Shown here piece by piece: positions 11,033 to 22,485 of a stretch of DNA of 64,000 nucleotides; the stretch's first letter is position 1; each line of letters begins with the position of its first letter. The translations under genes and the position numbers were made by a program. The notes under the pieces were generated by a model. That model saw only the letters and a list, made by a program, of their open reading frames with translations. It was not told where the DNA came from and searched no databases. Source of the DNA: Andrena cerasifolii (taxonomy: Eukaryota > Arthropoda > Insecta > Hymenoptera > Andrenidae); assembly GCF_050908995.1 (NCBI RefSeq), contig NC_135119.1, forward strand, positions 5,704,001 through 5,768,000, given 5' to 3'.

Positions 11033-11735
11033 ATTATACAGGATGCCCAGTAGGATGGCTTCTTATTTTCATATTTCGGTATACGTCCCCCCTTAAATGT
11101 TTGAAAAATAGTCCACGAAAATAAAAATTCCATTTTTTTGTTCGCCTTCCTAAATAAAATGTGTTTTAGAAGCATTTAAACTTTCAAAATTTGACGAAAA
11201 AAAAGTTGTTTTTTTTTTTAGTTTTTCAGACTTTTTTCGAAAACCGTTAGTCGCACGAGAAAAAGTAATACAACATAAAAGATGCTCCTTGTCCGAATCT
11301 ACAACTTTTGTTTGACATATTTTTTTATTCAATCAATAACTTGGAGTATATTATATAAAATCGACTTCGCGAGCTGTTAAATAATGATTTAAATGTTTAA
11401 GGGCCCAGGGACACCCTTTCCCTTTATCCGATCGAGCTCAAACTTTACACAGATTTTTTTTTAATTATTTGGAACTATTCTGGAGGGTGCCCCGAAGAAA
11501 ATCTTGAAAAAAAAATTTACCAAGAGTAAATAAGAGCCACTCTAATGTCCAGTAACGGGTGGTACAGCCTGAAACGGAGTAATTGGGCATGAAAAAAGTC
11601 GAATAAGTATGCAGAATAACATTCTTTTGTTTGGGGATTTTTTTTACAAAGAAAACAGCATTGTATTCAATATGAACGCGTGCAACATATCGGGAGTTGA
11701 CGAAATGCGATAGGAGATACTGGGTGTCCTATAAT
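11033..11735. mobile_element. Possible TIR element
   Basis: ATTATACAGGATGCCCAGTA at the left corresponds to the complement of the right end ATTATAGGACACCCAGTA, with a 2-base gap and two mismatches. No TSD was found. The ends resemble the CAGGGTGTCCCA-type termini seen on several insect elements. Confidence 0.35.
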
Positions 11736-12471
11736 ATGTGAGACCCACTTCAGTGATCACTTGATAATAATAAATAATAGGTTACATAAGCATATATTCT
11801 GTTTGATCTTGTTTACGAGTTACAGAGAGGTTTCTGTTGGAATAATTCTTTCAACAAACAAAGGTGACATAGGTACTGTATATTTGATATGTCCTGATTG
11901 TAGCTACTATACATTTTATTATTTTACTTCTAAATATATTTGCTGTTACTTTAAAATATTCCACGGTAATTATTCAGAAGTTGGTCCTCCTCATCGATTT
12001 TGATGACCTTGGAATATGTTGTCGGGAGCACGATTTGAACATCTTTCTTCTATACACGTGCCGCCACTTGGCTTTAGTTTTCGAGATATTCGCGAAAAAC
12101 TGCGATTAGTAGTAGGTGTGACTTAGTTGGTTTAGCGTCCCCCTCCCCTGACAGCTTTTGGGAGATGTAAGATAAAAAAAATGTGTAAGATAAGAAAGTG
12201 TGTAAATCTTTTAAATGATTATTTTTCCTTATACACATGTCGGATTGTATAGTGCAGAGGTTCAGAAATTAACGATACACTAATGCTAATACTACAAATA
12301 TGTTTAAGACAAAAAATGAAAAAACAAAAAGGCAGCGATGCAATGCTTCCGTCCATTTCTAACTGCCTCTTCCGCTATCCCTCATCCTTACACTTCTCAT
12401 TGCATTCCATTGTTCATGCCTTTTTCGGTCGCCGAACCGCCTTGAAGACGACGCTCGAAACGCAGCGCGCG

Positions 12472-12480
<9 letters not shown>
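11736..12480. other. No feature recognised
   Basis: AT-rich; no repeats or coding motifs seen apart from the microsatellite that follows. Confidence 0.4.
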
Positions 12481-12502
<22 letters not shown>

Positions 12503-12504
12503 AC
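12481..12504. repeat. (AC)12 microsatellite
   Basis: Twelve perfect AC units. The preceding 60 bases are GC-richer. Confidence 0.97.
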
Positions 12505-12714
12505 GCTCCTACCAACATGTAATAATCATCTGTCATATAAAAAATTTGATTTCGCTCAAGACTTTGTATATTGCTTAATTTTTCATTTTAGCTTCAATGT
12601 AACAGTAAGAAGTAGTGGAGAATATTAAGTGCTTTTATTATGAGAACAATACTGACTACTTAAACAATTTTAAGGAGGTATTAGCGTCCACCTTGAAACT
12701 TAGAATACATAGAA

Positions 12715-12934
12715 CAGGAGTGTCGAACTTCCCCACTCCGAGAGCCGCACGAGCCGGGCCCCGGGTCAGCCGGTTCCCCCACTTATTTTTCTTGCACGAG
12801 ACTGGGCAGGGAGAGAGTGCGGCACCCGGAGGAGAAATTCATCAGAGTGAAGTAGGTATGGAGGGGGCCGTTCTTCTACGGCTCTACGGAGCAGGCGAAG
12901 AGGAGAAGGAGCCACTGCTAGTTCGACACCCCTG
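12715..12934. mobile_element. Non-autonomous hAT-like element, GC-rich
   Basis: Exact 8-base TSD ACATAGAA (12707-12714, 12935-12942). Ends CAGGAGTGTCGAAC and the complement of CAGGGGTGTCGAAC. The interior is strikingly GC-rich for this window and gives chance ORFs on both strands. Confidence 0.88.
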
Positions 12935-12942
12935 ACATAGAA

Positions 12943-13503
12943 AATGTAGGGTAAATAGTTGCGAAGCTTGGGAGGGTCGGCCGGGGATACGGGTCTTTGG
13001 TGCAACGTTTCAATGGCTACATGTACTTGTAAGGCACAAGATTTACGGAATTCTTTTATGTACCTATACTATAGAAATGCAGTAAGAATGCCGAAATGAA
13101 TATTATTATATCAAGTTGATTCGAAATAATGAAAATATATCGGAGTAATGTAATGATTCGATAGATTAATTACAATCGCCGTTTATCCTGCAAGGCACCT
13201 AATATGCAGTTGGAACCCTGATGAAGTAAAACTATGGATACTCTACCGCGATTTTTTTTATTATTAATAGGTAGGTTTAGGGATACGAGGGGTACCTTAT
13301 ACCGTAAAAGAGCAGGGGTAGGGATGAGCGAATTAAAAGAGAGGAAGAGTGCAGGGCGGGGGAAGTCAGGACATAGAAGAGAATTATAAAAATGTGGGTG
13401 TGAGAAAGAACGAGAAAATAGGTGAAAAACAGTAAGAGGACAAGTATAAACAATAATTAGAGGTAGATGGACATGGTAGAAATAATTTAGATAATAGTAG
13501 CTG
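12943..13503. other. No feature recognised
   Basis: A purine-rich stretch at about 13310-13450 (GAGAGGAAGAG-like); no coding signal or paired repeats. Confidence 0.4.
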
Positions 13504-13918
13504 GCAAGGAATGATTCCGAACCCGGAAATTCAAAAATTCTGAGACTTTGTGAATATGTAGGAGATTTCCTCCTGATTACAACGCAATTTTTGTTTGCTG
13601 CCCAAATTCACTCTAAGGAGGTGAAATTTACCCCTTAAATTCCGACTATTTTCCAATTTTGTGATATAACTTACCAACTGTAAGAACTGTAGGTTGCCAA
13701 ATAATAGTCCTAATTAAAAGAAATAATTTTTGTTTTGAAACTTTTTTTACATAACATAAAATCGGAAAATAGCCGAATTTTCCGGGGTTAATTTCACCCC
13801 CCTCGAGTGAATTCGGGCAGCAAGGAAACATTGCGTTGTAATCAGGAGAAACTCCCCTACATATTCTCAAAGGTTCAGAATTTTTTGAATTTCCGGGTTC
13901 GGGATCTTCCCTTGTGAG
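13504..13918. mobile_element. Fold-back element FB2, copy a
   Basis: Palindromic element with arms of about 180 bases. Outer ends are CAAGGAATGATTCCGAACCC and the complement of CACAAGGGAAGATCCCGAAC. Arm landmarks are GAACCCGGAAATTCAAAAA, TTTGCTGCCCAAATTC, GGTGAAATTTACCCC and TCCGACTATTTTCC. A second copy at 59462 keeps the full left arm but lacks the right tip. Confidence 0.8.
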
Positions 13919-14482
13919 TTGTAAACAGATTTGCGTTACGTTAGGTTACGTTTAAATGGCAAGAAGCAATGGTAACCAGTTGCAGAAAGTAAAGAGGTTT
14001 TATGTAATTCACAAGGGATTAATATCTCGAGCCAATAGTTCTGCTTTACGAAACCCCATTTGTTCATGCATTTAATCCCATAAGTCACAAAAATGTGCAA
14101 ACTGTTATAATTTTCCAATAAACTAACACAAATCCTAGCAACACGCCGTTATATTATCACGTTATAATATTGATTTAACGTACTAGAATATTCTGTACAT
14201 ACAGTACACAAACATTTATCAACATACTTACTAGAATGATTATTGACTACCAAGGGTTTCCAAATTGGAGCATCGAATATAAAATTATGTGATCACCAAA
14301 TGTAATTACAAGGAATCTAATTACAATTATTGTATTGTTTAAATTTTCCCCTTTGATAATCCTCATTTAAATACTAATATAAAAATATAAAATAAAAGGA
14401 TATTCAGATGGCATGTGTTAGGCTTATCAGTTATCAATTGTCGCAATCGCAGGTTATAAGGTAAATCGCTATTCCGTTACTA
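13919..14482. other. No feature recognised
   Basis: AT-rich. A short GTTACGTTAGGTTACG stretch at 13933-13948 is hymenopteran-style TTAGG-like sequence but far too short for a telomeric array. Confidence 0.4.
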
Positions 14483-14490
14483 ATTGTAAC

Positions 14491-14740
14491 CATGATGTAA
14501 GGATATAAGGTGTGCTCTTGGCACCCTTTTCAAATTAGCCAATAACGTGCTCTTCCCAAGATTCTTCATCTTGGATTGTCAACCAGTAGGATAGAACGAA
14601 TTTGTCAGCATTTCGATATGCATCCGTACACTTGCATTCATATACATACACATTTTAATATGGCGTATTTAAATTCGGGATGCGCAGTAAAAGACGAAAA
14701 CGAGCCGCTCAGCGGGCACACCTTATATCCTTACATCGTG
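14491..14740. mobile_element. Non-autonomous hAT-like element
   Basis: Exact 8-base TSD ATTGTAAC (14483-14490, 14741-14748). The ends are 25-base inverted repeats with one mismatch: CATGATGTAAGGATATAAGG at the left, CACGATGTAAGGATATAAGG on the complementary right. 250 bases, no transposase. Confidence 0.88.
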
Positions 14741-15208
14741 ATTGTAACATTTTACTCCGCTTAAGACATTAATAACAAGTCATGAAGGGTTCCTTCCCCG
14801 ATGTCTTATTATAGGAAACAAATGTACCCATAGCCAGAAAATCTGTAGAACCCGATGAAAGCGCAGATTCAGTGGTCCCACGGGTATGAATCATTTCCGG
14901 TCAAACTGGGGTCACACCAGTACATAGCTTCCCTCAATTTCTCCTCGCCCTCTATCTCCTACATTCTCTACCTGCCTCGCCCTTACGCCGCGCTGCCATA
15001 CGTGGAAATGGCTTCGGAGCTCAAGATTTAACAAGGAAAACACCAATCTGGCTCTGCTAATGCATGGAAGGTTACGTGCATATTATGTGTCATTTCCTGG
15101 GAACATTTAATTTATGCGCGTTTATAAATCACAATCCTTACCGCCGCACACGCCACAGTACGTTTCTGCTGTTATCGTAGCAGAACCGTTGATCGATTCG
15201 GTCCTACT

Positions 15209-15468
15209 TAGTGATCCTCTAGGTAGTGATCGGAAAATGTGTTCCGCGTTTTCTATTGGTCGAGGCAATTGGGGACTAAAGTAGAGAGAGAGAGCAAGAA
15301 ACTGTAAAAAATAAAGAGACAGAAATACTGCTAGAAGGAGACAGAAATACTGACAGAAAGAGAGAGATATACTGATAGAAAGAGATAGATAAACGTTTAG
15401 GTTATGTTACTTCTGGTTTTGCTCCAAAATGGCTGCGGTTATACCGATCACTCCCTAGAGGATCACTA
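15209..15468. mobile_element. Non-autonomous hAT-like element
   Basis: Exact 8-base TSD GTCCTACT (15201-15208, 15469-15476). The 25-base ends begin TAGTGATCCTCTAGG and continue AGTGATCGG, with one mismatch between arms; AGTGATC is repeated twice within each end. The interior has GA-rich microsatellite-like stretches. Confidence 0.88.
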
Positions 15469-15496
15469 GTCCTACTCAGCAATTTCGAAAATCTTT

Positions 15497-15759
15497 TTAA
15501 CCCTTCGCTGGGCGCGCTCTTCAGACTTGCATGAGTTGTTTTACCACTAAATTTAGACAATTTTAGGTCTCACAGAAGAATATCGGAATTACATTAGTTG
15601 CTTAATAATATTCTATTCGACGAGCATAGAATATTAATGGCGATGAAGATAATTAAATGGAAATTAGTCCACATCCATCTGCTGGTGGTTTTAGCAGTAA
15701 ATATGCGAAATATAAAATTTTGTGGCTCACTGCCGCGGGCGCGCCCATCGAAGGGTTAA
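15497..15759. mobile_element. piggyBac-like MITE, TTAA-flanked
   Basis: TTAACCCTTCGCTGGGCGCG at the left and the complement of TTAACCCTTCGATGGGCGCG at the right. TTAA-CCCTT ends fit piggyBac. 263 bases, only 20 bases away from the hAT-like element at 15209. Confidence 0.8.
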
Positions 15760-16447
15760 CAGAAGTGATCGATGAATTCTGTAGGAGTGTTTAATATGTA
15801 TAGAAATAAGTACCTGTGAGGGGAAATAAAACACACACACTTATCAGTTTGTCTAAGAAATATAGTAATAAGAATATTATAGAAAAGAACAAAGTACACG
15901 TGCGTATCATTTCGCGCATGGTGACCATGAGGCCGGAACAGGAGGAGTACCCAATATACATAAAACACTAGATGGCATTCTACGTAAGGAGAAAACATCT
16001 GGACCAGGATGGCGCCATCTACTGATCAAATAAGAAAACGTAATAATGATGAGAGAAACAACTCCACAGTACCTACTACCTAAATCTCGTTGTGTATTTC
16101 GCAAGGAGTGTAACCCGTGTTTGTTACCCGAGTGACTGATGAGTGAACCATTGAAATATTTCCCCTGCTTGTAAATAAATGCAACCGTTAGTTGGAAGGT
16201 AAGGCTAATTTAATTCTATTTAGGTTTCTCATCACTTCTCTTTGTTTCTAAGTTGACAATCAACAGACAAACTAAACAATAAAAAAGTGCGATTAATAGA
16301 TCGTGAAAATATATTATGCATGAAATGTATGAATAGACTGTAAATGATTTAACATATGGTTGGCACACGTATTTAAACTAGAGAAAATATGGTTTATTAT
16401 AGAAAATTTTAATTTCCGTTTCCATTTGGAGAGAGTAGGGTAGTATC
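15760..16447. other. No feature recognised
   Basis: Contains overlapping minus-strand ORFs at 15756-15998 and 15907-16104 with no motif. No paired repeats were noticed. Confidence 0.4.
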
Positions 16448-17026
16448 TTAAGGGGTTATGCCTAGTCAGCTTTAAAAAAAGAACGCGATTTTCGGGAACT
16501 TTTTGTGGAATATCTACTGTATATTTTTTTTACAACTATTCACATACTTTCAAAGTACATATATGCAGCGAGTCTCGGTAATTTTGTTATAGAAAAACAT
16601 TTTAAAAAATACCAAAGACTAGTAGTCGTTCATTTGAACGAAGGATTTTTTATTTCAACGAAAGCTCTATTTTTAATTAATGAAAAACGAATTTTGTAAA
16701 AAATCAACTTTTTGAAAAAACCTTGGTTCATCTACTGAATTCAATCATATATTAACCGAATGTTTTTGAATTTTTAATTTTAGATGATCCAGCTCAAAGA
16801 AAACTTGCTCACCGCACAACGCCTTTATAAAAACAGCTTCCGCCAGAATAGCTGTTATTCGTTTATTCTGTAATGTTTTTTTTATAATAAAATTACTAAA
16901 AATTTCTCCATACATGTACTTTTAAAATAAGCGAATAGTTGTAGAAAAAATATACACTACATATTCCACAAAAAATTCCCGAAAATCGCGTTCTTTTTCG
17001 AAAGCTGACTAGGCATAACCCCTTAA
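16448..17026. mobile_element. TTAA element T1 with long TIRs
   Basis: Both ends read TTAAGGGGTTATGCCTAGTC then AGC, and the arms continue to match through GAACGCGATTTTCGGGAA and the following AT-rich stretch (ATATTCCACAAAAA-type). 579 bases, flanked by TTAA. Related right ends occur at 19421-19439 and 56139-56163 and a related left end at 60767. TTAA target use is shared by piggyBac and Kolobok superfamilies; the GG start makes the assignment uncertain. Confidence 0.8.
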
Positions 17027-17552
17027 GTAACATAAGTTACTGACATATCAGTGCTTTCCACTTATACAGATTTATTCTACTTCCTTCACTCCTACTGGTA
17101 TATTATTTCCTTCCTCTAGTTTTTGCTATAATATTGCAAACGGTTCCACCTGACAGTTTCCAAAACAGTTTGCAAAAGCATGGTTTAAAAACTAGCCGGT
17201 CTTTAGTACTGACTCAGCTGAATAAAAAGTAGAAATACTACATTGGTTTGCATAGCCCAATCCTTTCAGCGAAACCAGCGATTTTCTGTCACTCGTCCAC
17301 GTTTGTTGATCGCTTGTGATATGAAAACAAAGGATTATTTTAAAAGTGGATAGCACGAGAGGTCCAGTCGCATGAACTTGTGAATCTCTCGATTTCGTTT
17401 AAAATGAAATACTTTTTTAAAAAATTCGAAATTCAATAATACGACGGGCTCAAGTGTAGGGTGAAACGAAAAGATGTATAGATGTCTCTTGCAAGAACTG
17501 AAAATAACGAAATGACAAAATAATTAAAACACAGACGCTGATAAGTAGCTTA
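17027..17552. other. No feature recognised
   Basis: No repeats or coding motifs seen between T1 and the fold-back element. Confidence 0.4.
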
Positions 17553-18572
17553 CATTATCTGTCCAACACGATTATTGTTCCGCAATATCCATTGAGTTAT
17601 TCATGTAGAGTTTTTCGCCCTGAACACGAATCCGCAAACCGTTTCTCGCCATCACCCTCAGTTTTTGAGAAATTCGATTTTGAAAAAAAACCTGCCAGTT
17701 TTCAAATTTGAATATCTTTTGTGTCGAAACGGTAATAGTTATTCGGTTGCTCGTTGCGTCAAATTATTCTATGAACCCTTCTGAATACAACGATATAAGT
17801 TATTAGTGCATTATGAACATTTAAATATATTTAAACAACGATCAAAGGGAAAAGGACACCCGAAATGCACCCATTTTTGACGATATTTTTCAATTTATTT
17901 CCAAAACTAAGGGTCTGGGAGAAAATCTGACTATTCCACGAGATGCAGCAGACATTTTTCCATCGGAAAGCATCAACAGAAGTAGTAAGTCACGTTTTGT
18001 TTTCAACACAGAAGCGAAATAGTTTGGCAAAACGTGTGCCGTCGACAGTGGTGGTCAACGGCGGCGCGCGATACACTGCCGTTCAGCGTAACACAATCAT
18101 TTAACGCGCGTGACTACCACTGTCGACGGCGCACGTTTTGCCAAACTATTTCGCTTCTGTATTGAAAACAAAACGTGACTTACCACTTCTGTTAGTGGTT
18201 TCCGAAAGAAAATTTTCTGCTGCATCGCGTGGAATAGTCAGATTTCCTCCTAGACCCTTAATTTTGGAAATAAATTGAAAGATATCTGCAAAAATTGGTG
18301 CATCTCGGGTGTGCTTTTCTTATATCGTTGTGTTCGCTAGGGTTCATAGAATAATTTGACGGAAAAACCAACCGAATAACTATTACTGTTTCGACAGAAA
18401 AGATGTTCATACTTGAAAATTTGCAGTTTTTTTGAAAATTGAATTTCTCAAAAACTGAGGGTGATGGTGACAAACGTTTTGCGGATTCGTTTTCAGCGCA
18501 CGAAAACCTATAAGAAACGGCTATTGAATGTTACAGAACAGCAAAATGATCAATTTCGTTGGACAGTGTTAT
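17553..18572. mobile_element. Fold-back element FB3, copy a
   Basis: A palindrome of about 1 kb with arms of roughly 490 bases meeting near 18060-18105. Shared landmarks in mirror order are GTCCAAC, CGAATCCGCAAACCGTTT, CACCCTCAGTTTTTGAGAAA, AATAACTATTACCG-type, GACTATTCCACG, CGTTTTGTTTTC and GCGAAATAGTTTGGCAAAAC. The left arm recurs at 58939-59461. Confidence 0.85.
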
Positions 18573-18999
18573 AATACAGAAACGTTTTTAGCGTGAAAAA
18601 ATGAATTTACGGTTATACGTTGACTAAGTCATTGTTTATTCAGTTTACAAGTTTTTAAATATTTGAACGACACTTTTTCAACACCCCGTATATACGGAGC
18701 AAGGCAAAAGAACGTACCTACATTAAAAATAAAGTAACTTACATAACACATTTAGTGTCATATGGATTATTGATGGCTTACGATATTTATCGCGTGTAAA
18801 GCCTCCATCAAAGGAAGAGGTATATTCTTTGACTAGGTGTCGACATAAAACAGGAGAGAAAAGAAACTGAAACTGCAGGGAGTTTAACGCAACTTCAAAC
18901 GTCCTGTAATTCAATATGGTGATTCAATTTTTGAATTAGTTTTCAAAGCCCCATCAAGAATACTGACAATCAACGTGTTAATTACAGCCAAGACTTTCA

Positions 19000-19439
19000 C
19001 TCCTTTGGTTTCCACGAAAATGGCGGCTATTTAAAGTTGAAATCCTGAGTTTTTCCTGCAAAAATTACGCGAAAAAATCAGGATTTCAAGTTTAAATAGC
19101 TGCATGTTGTTTTAACTTAATATTTCGGAAAATTCTCTCCGTCAACCTGAGGATACATTAATATACTAACGAAATCTTTTTTGTTTTTTGATTTTAGATA
19201 ATCTGGTTACGAATGGCAGTGCTCACCGCGAAAGCAATTTTTTAAAAATGCTTCTTGGATGTCGCATTTTATTTTATTATAAACGTAAATATTTTTCCAC
19301 GAAAAAATTACCAAATGTTCTTTAAATGTTGCTCTTTTAAACGCAAAAAGTTCTGTAAAAATATACGCTTCCGCTTCTTCAAAAAAAATTCACAAATATT
19401 CGCCTCTTTTCGACCGCCTGACTAGGCATAACCCCTTAA
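19000..19439. mobile_element. T1-related element, right end preserved
   Basis: The end TGACTAGGCATAACCCCTTAA is the T1 terminus, and upstream sequence (ATTTTAGATAATC..., GCTCACCGCG) aligns with the right half of 16448-17026. An inner hairpin lies at 19024-19104 (GCTATTTAAAGTTGAAATCC and complement). No matching left terminus was found, so the left limit is approximate. Confidence 0.55.
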
Positions 19440-19829
19440 ACAGGCGTGCATCTTAGGCGCGTATTTAGGTAAAATTCGAAGTTAATTTTCTCGAATTCGG
19501 CTTAAAGGCGCGTCTTACTGCTTTGGGAAATTAATGTCAGAGTGAAGACCTTCGCGTACACTAAGTATCAAATTTTTCTGAAATTACCAAACCTGAAGGT
19601 CCCCTTGTTAGTAACTCTGTAAGACTTTCGTTGTCTCCAAACATTAACCAGCGTTCATTTAATAACCTATAAACAGTACGACAGTGGTACGCAAATTTTT
19701 CTACAATCATTTGATGTCCCAATTCTCTTTGAAAATTTTCCTTCGTCAAGACAATCCCAAATGGAAAAACAACGAACAGTTTAAAAACCTTGACATTTTA
19801 CTAACAGTTTCCATATCCTTGTATACTCT

Positions 19830-19976
19830 TTAACCTTTAGAGGGCCGGTATTTTTTGTTGAAATTGTAAATTTTATTTACTTAAAATTTATGCATATATA
19901 CCACCAAAATGACCGGCAAAGTATCCAAATCCTTAGGTAGCCACTATATTGGCCAGCCCGGCCCTCTAAAGCTTAA
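19830..19976. mobile_element. Short TTAA-flanked MITE
   Basis: TTAACCTTTAGAGGGCCGG at the left and the complement of TTAAGCTTTAGAGGGCCGG at the right: TTAA on both sides and a perfect 14-base core TIR CTTTAGAGGGCCGG. 147 bases. Confidence 0.75.
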
Positions 19977-21895
19977 GTGGATCACATTTACTACTGCTTT
20001 GAAGAACTTTCAGAAAAGTCTGCTTGAAACCTACCAAATACAGCAAGAACTCGATGTTTCACATGTACCTGACACGCTGTTGAATTTAATCAAAGCTTGA
20101 CTAATATTTAGTTGAAATCCCAACAGAGTTATTGCAGTTTCAATCACTTTGGATGGGCAAAATTAAAACCGAAAGGTGTAAGTTCATTTCTGTGATTTCG
20201 AGTGCTACATCGGGAACTAGCCTATTAATACCCGTCGAAATAACAAATATATTTCAAGTGCAATGAAAAGGGGGACAAGGGACAAAGTTTACGATCATAA
20301 TGTGGCGAAGAATGTATTTAATACTGCGTACAAGAAGGCGATGTTTATTAAAGGAAGCAATCTCGTCAAGCTCTGCAAAGGAACGAAATAAACGTAATTC
20401 TCGTTACGTTCAGGAAACACATGAGAGCCAGTCGATCAATTCCCGGCGAGATTCCGTGGCGTTCGCGTCAGATGCTCAGCGTGTAAGCAGCACGGGCCAC
20501 GGGACCCATTCGAGCGAAAGCAGAAGGAAGCTGCATTGGGCACGAAGTACGAATCGATCAAGAAGAACGAATGATCGCTGAAGCAGTCTACCAGGGCGAC
20601 ACGTCTCACCAGAGGCTGTTAAGTCCGAACGAAGGACGAGACTCTTGGGAAAGCATCCCTGACTCTCCTCCCTCTTCAGGCCGTGCCTCTTTCGGCCAGA
20701 TAAGTCGAGCAGTTCTATAGAAAAGCAGAAAATGATTGAGCGAAGAGACACCGTCAACTAACCGTGAAAAAGTAACGATCTAGCGTTTAAATGTGATCAG
20801 CAAGTAGACCCCGGCTATCCGTGGCCCTGCCCATTCGGGACCTATGTCTTTGGCCACCTTCCTGGCTGGCTGGTTAGCAGTGTAGATCTAGATTCGTAAA
20901 TCTTCGTGAATGCGGAGAAATACGGCGGGTCATTGCAATTTGTTTTTATAGGGAATCGGGAGCCCCCGGAACGCCACGAGGTGAGCCAGGAATTACCTTG
21001 GGATATCTATGCGGGGATGCTGAAATTTCAGTAGCGGCCAGATAGCAGCTACCATGCTAGGGGGCAGAGGTCAGTCTCGCGTGATAGCTAACGAGCCCGG
21101 TGATCGTTGAAAGAGAAGTGGGGTAAAAGGAAGAGACTTGGCTCGAAACCCCCAACATTGCGGCTGCAACCCGGCAGGCATTTCACCTTAAACAATTTTA
21201 CGCGGCGCACTTCATATGCTACATTACTGGACTGTCCGTTTAGTGAGCAGGCTTTATCTTCACTTTGTTTTTATTTAGATAGACGAGGTGAGTGACGTTT
21301 ACACGTTTTCATACCCGCAGCTGGAAACATCTTCACTTCAGATTCACGGCAAGGGAATATTTGAATGTTAATTTAGATTCTGACGTAGGGGTAACTTTAA
21401 TCTGCTGTAATTAAAATTAAATATATGTGGAACGTGTAGGTTTAATGTGTGAAGATATTGTCGGGTAGAAAAATGTTTTCAGCGTGACAGAGTTACATTA
21501 GGCACAGTAATACTATGTGACGAGCTTTAAAAATTAAATTCCACTCATTGTCAATTTGGCGACTTAGTGTTCGATATGTTACAAAAGTCAACAAAGAATG
21601 TATTGACTTACAAATATGAACAGCAAAATATTTAAATATCGTTTCAATTGCATTTTAATAAAACATATTCTTTCCTTACTGATATGTTTGTATTAGTCAA
21701 GTAGTATACTACTTGTAAACTGCAATAATATTATGACTGAAGTAAAAATGTGGTGATTATTTAACGAAAAATTCATAATTATTATATGTTATCTCTGCAT
21801 ACATTAAATTTTAAACTCCAGACACGTGTGGACAATAAATTTAAATCGAACTGTAACAAATTATAAATTTTTATAAACGTAATACAAGACCTTGC
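19977..21895. other. Non-repetitive stretch, possible unique host DNA
   Basis: GC content is raised at about 20280-21300. ORFs at 20300-20581 (plus, Ser/Arg-rich) and 20476-20757 (minus) overlap on opposite strands and lack recognisable motifs. This is one of the few stretches without transposon termini. Confidence 0.35.
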
Positions 21896-22485
21896 TACTA
21901 CTTAAGATATTTAAATGAAAAAAAACGAAAAATAGCTACATACTAACAGCACTTCATATATTTTTCTCATATAAATAATGATAAAAACCTTTAAAAAATA
22001 ATGATATCAACCTTTGTCGTTATTATCTATGATTTTCGAACTCGCACTGATTACTCTAACGGCACGCTTCACATAAACAATAAATCCCACACACTCTTCA
22101 TTTACACTTCGATCTCCCAAACGCACCGCAATCGTTTCTTCCATTCGCATTTAAATGAAACGTACTCAGGCTCGCGACAAATACTCTTTCTCGTCACAAA
22201 ACCCCATCTATTTATAGTATATTGATCTTCATTAAATTATTTAACTATGTTCCACCATCTCGACTATCTTCAGCTTTTTATATATAATAACTCGATAACA
22301 GAGCATTATTCTTAATTTTTTTGGAGGTGATCGCTCAAAGGGTTGCTTCCATAAACCACACCCAAAAAATTAATTATTTTTTTCTACCCTTAATAATTGA
22401 TTTATAATTTTTAGAAAAATATATGAAGTGCAGTTAGTATGTAGCTATTATTCGTTTTTTTTTCATTTAAATATCTTAAGTAGTA
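21896..22485. mobile_element. MITE with about 75-base TIRs
   Basis: TACTACTTAAGATATTTAAA begins both ends; the arms run through AATAGCTACATACTAAC and GCACTTCATATATTTTTCT with few mismatches. No TSD was evident. 590 bases, AT-rich loop. Confidence 0.75.

Noticed and set aside
13933..13948. TTAGG-like telomeric repeat (also near 51166)
   Set aside because: Only two or three imperfect units; GTTAGGTTAGG strings are common in hymenopteran DNA and do not indicate a telomere.
20300..20757. Overlapping Ser/Arg-rich ORFs as an SR-like protein gene
   Set aside because: No RS dipeptide run or RNA-binding motif; equally long frames on both strands point to chance.
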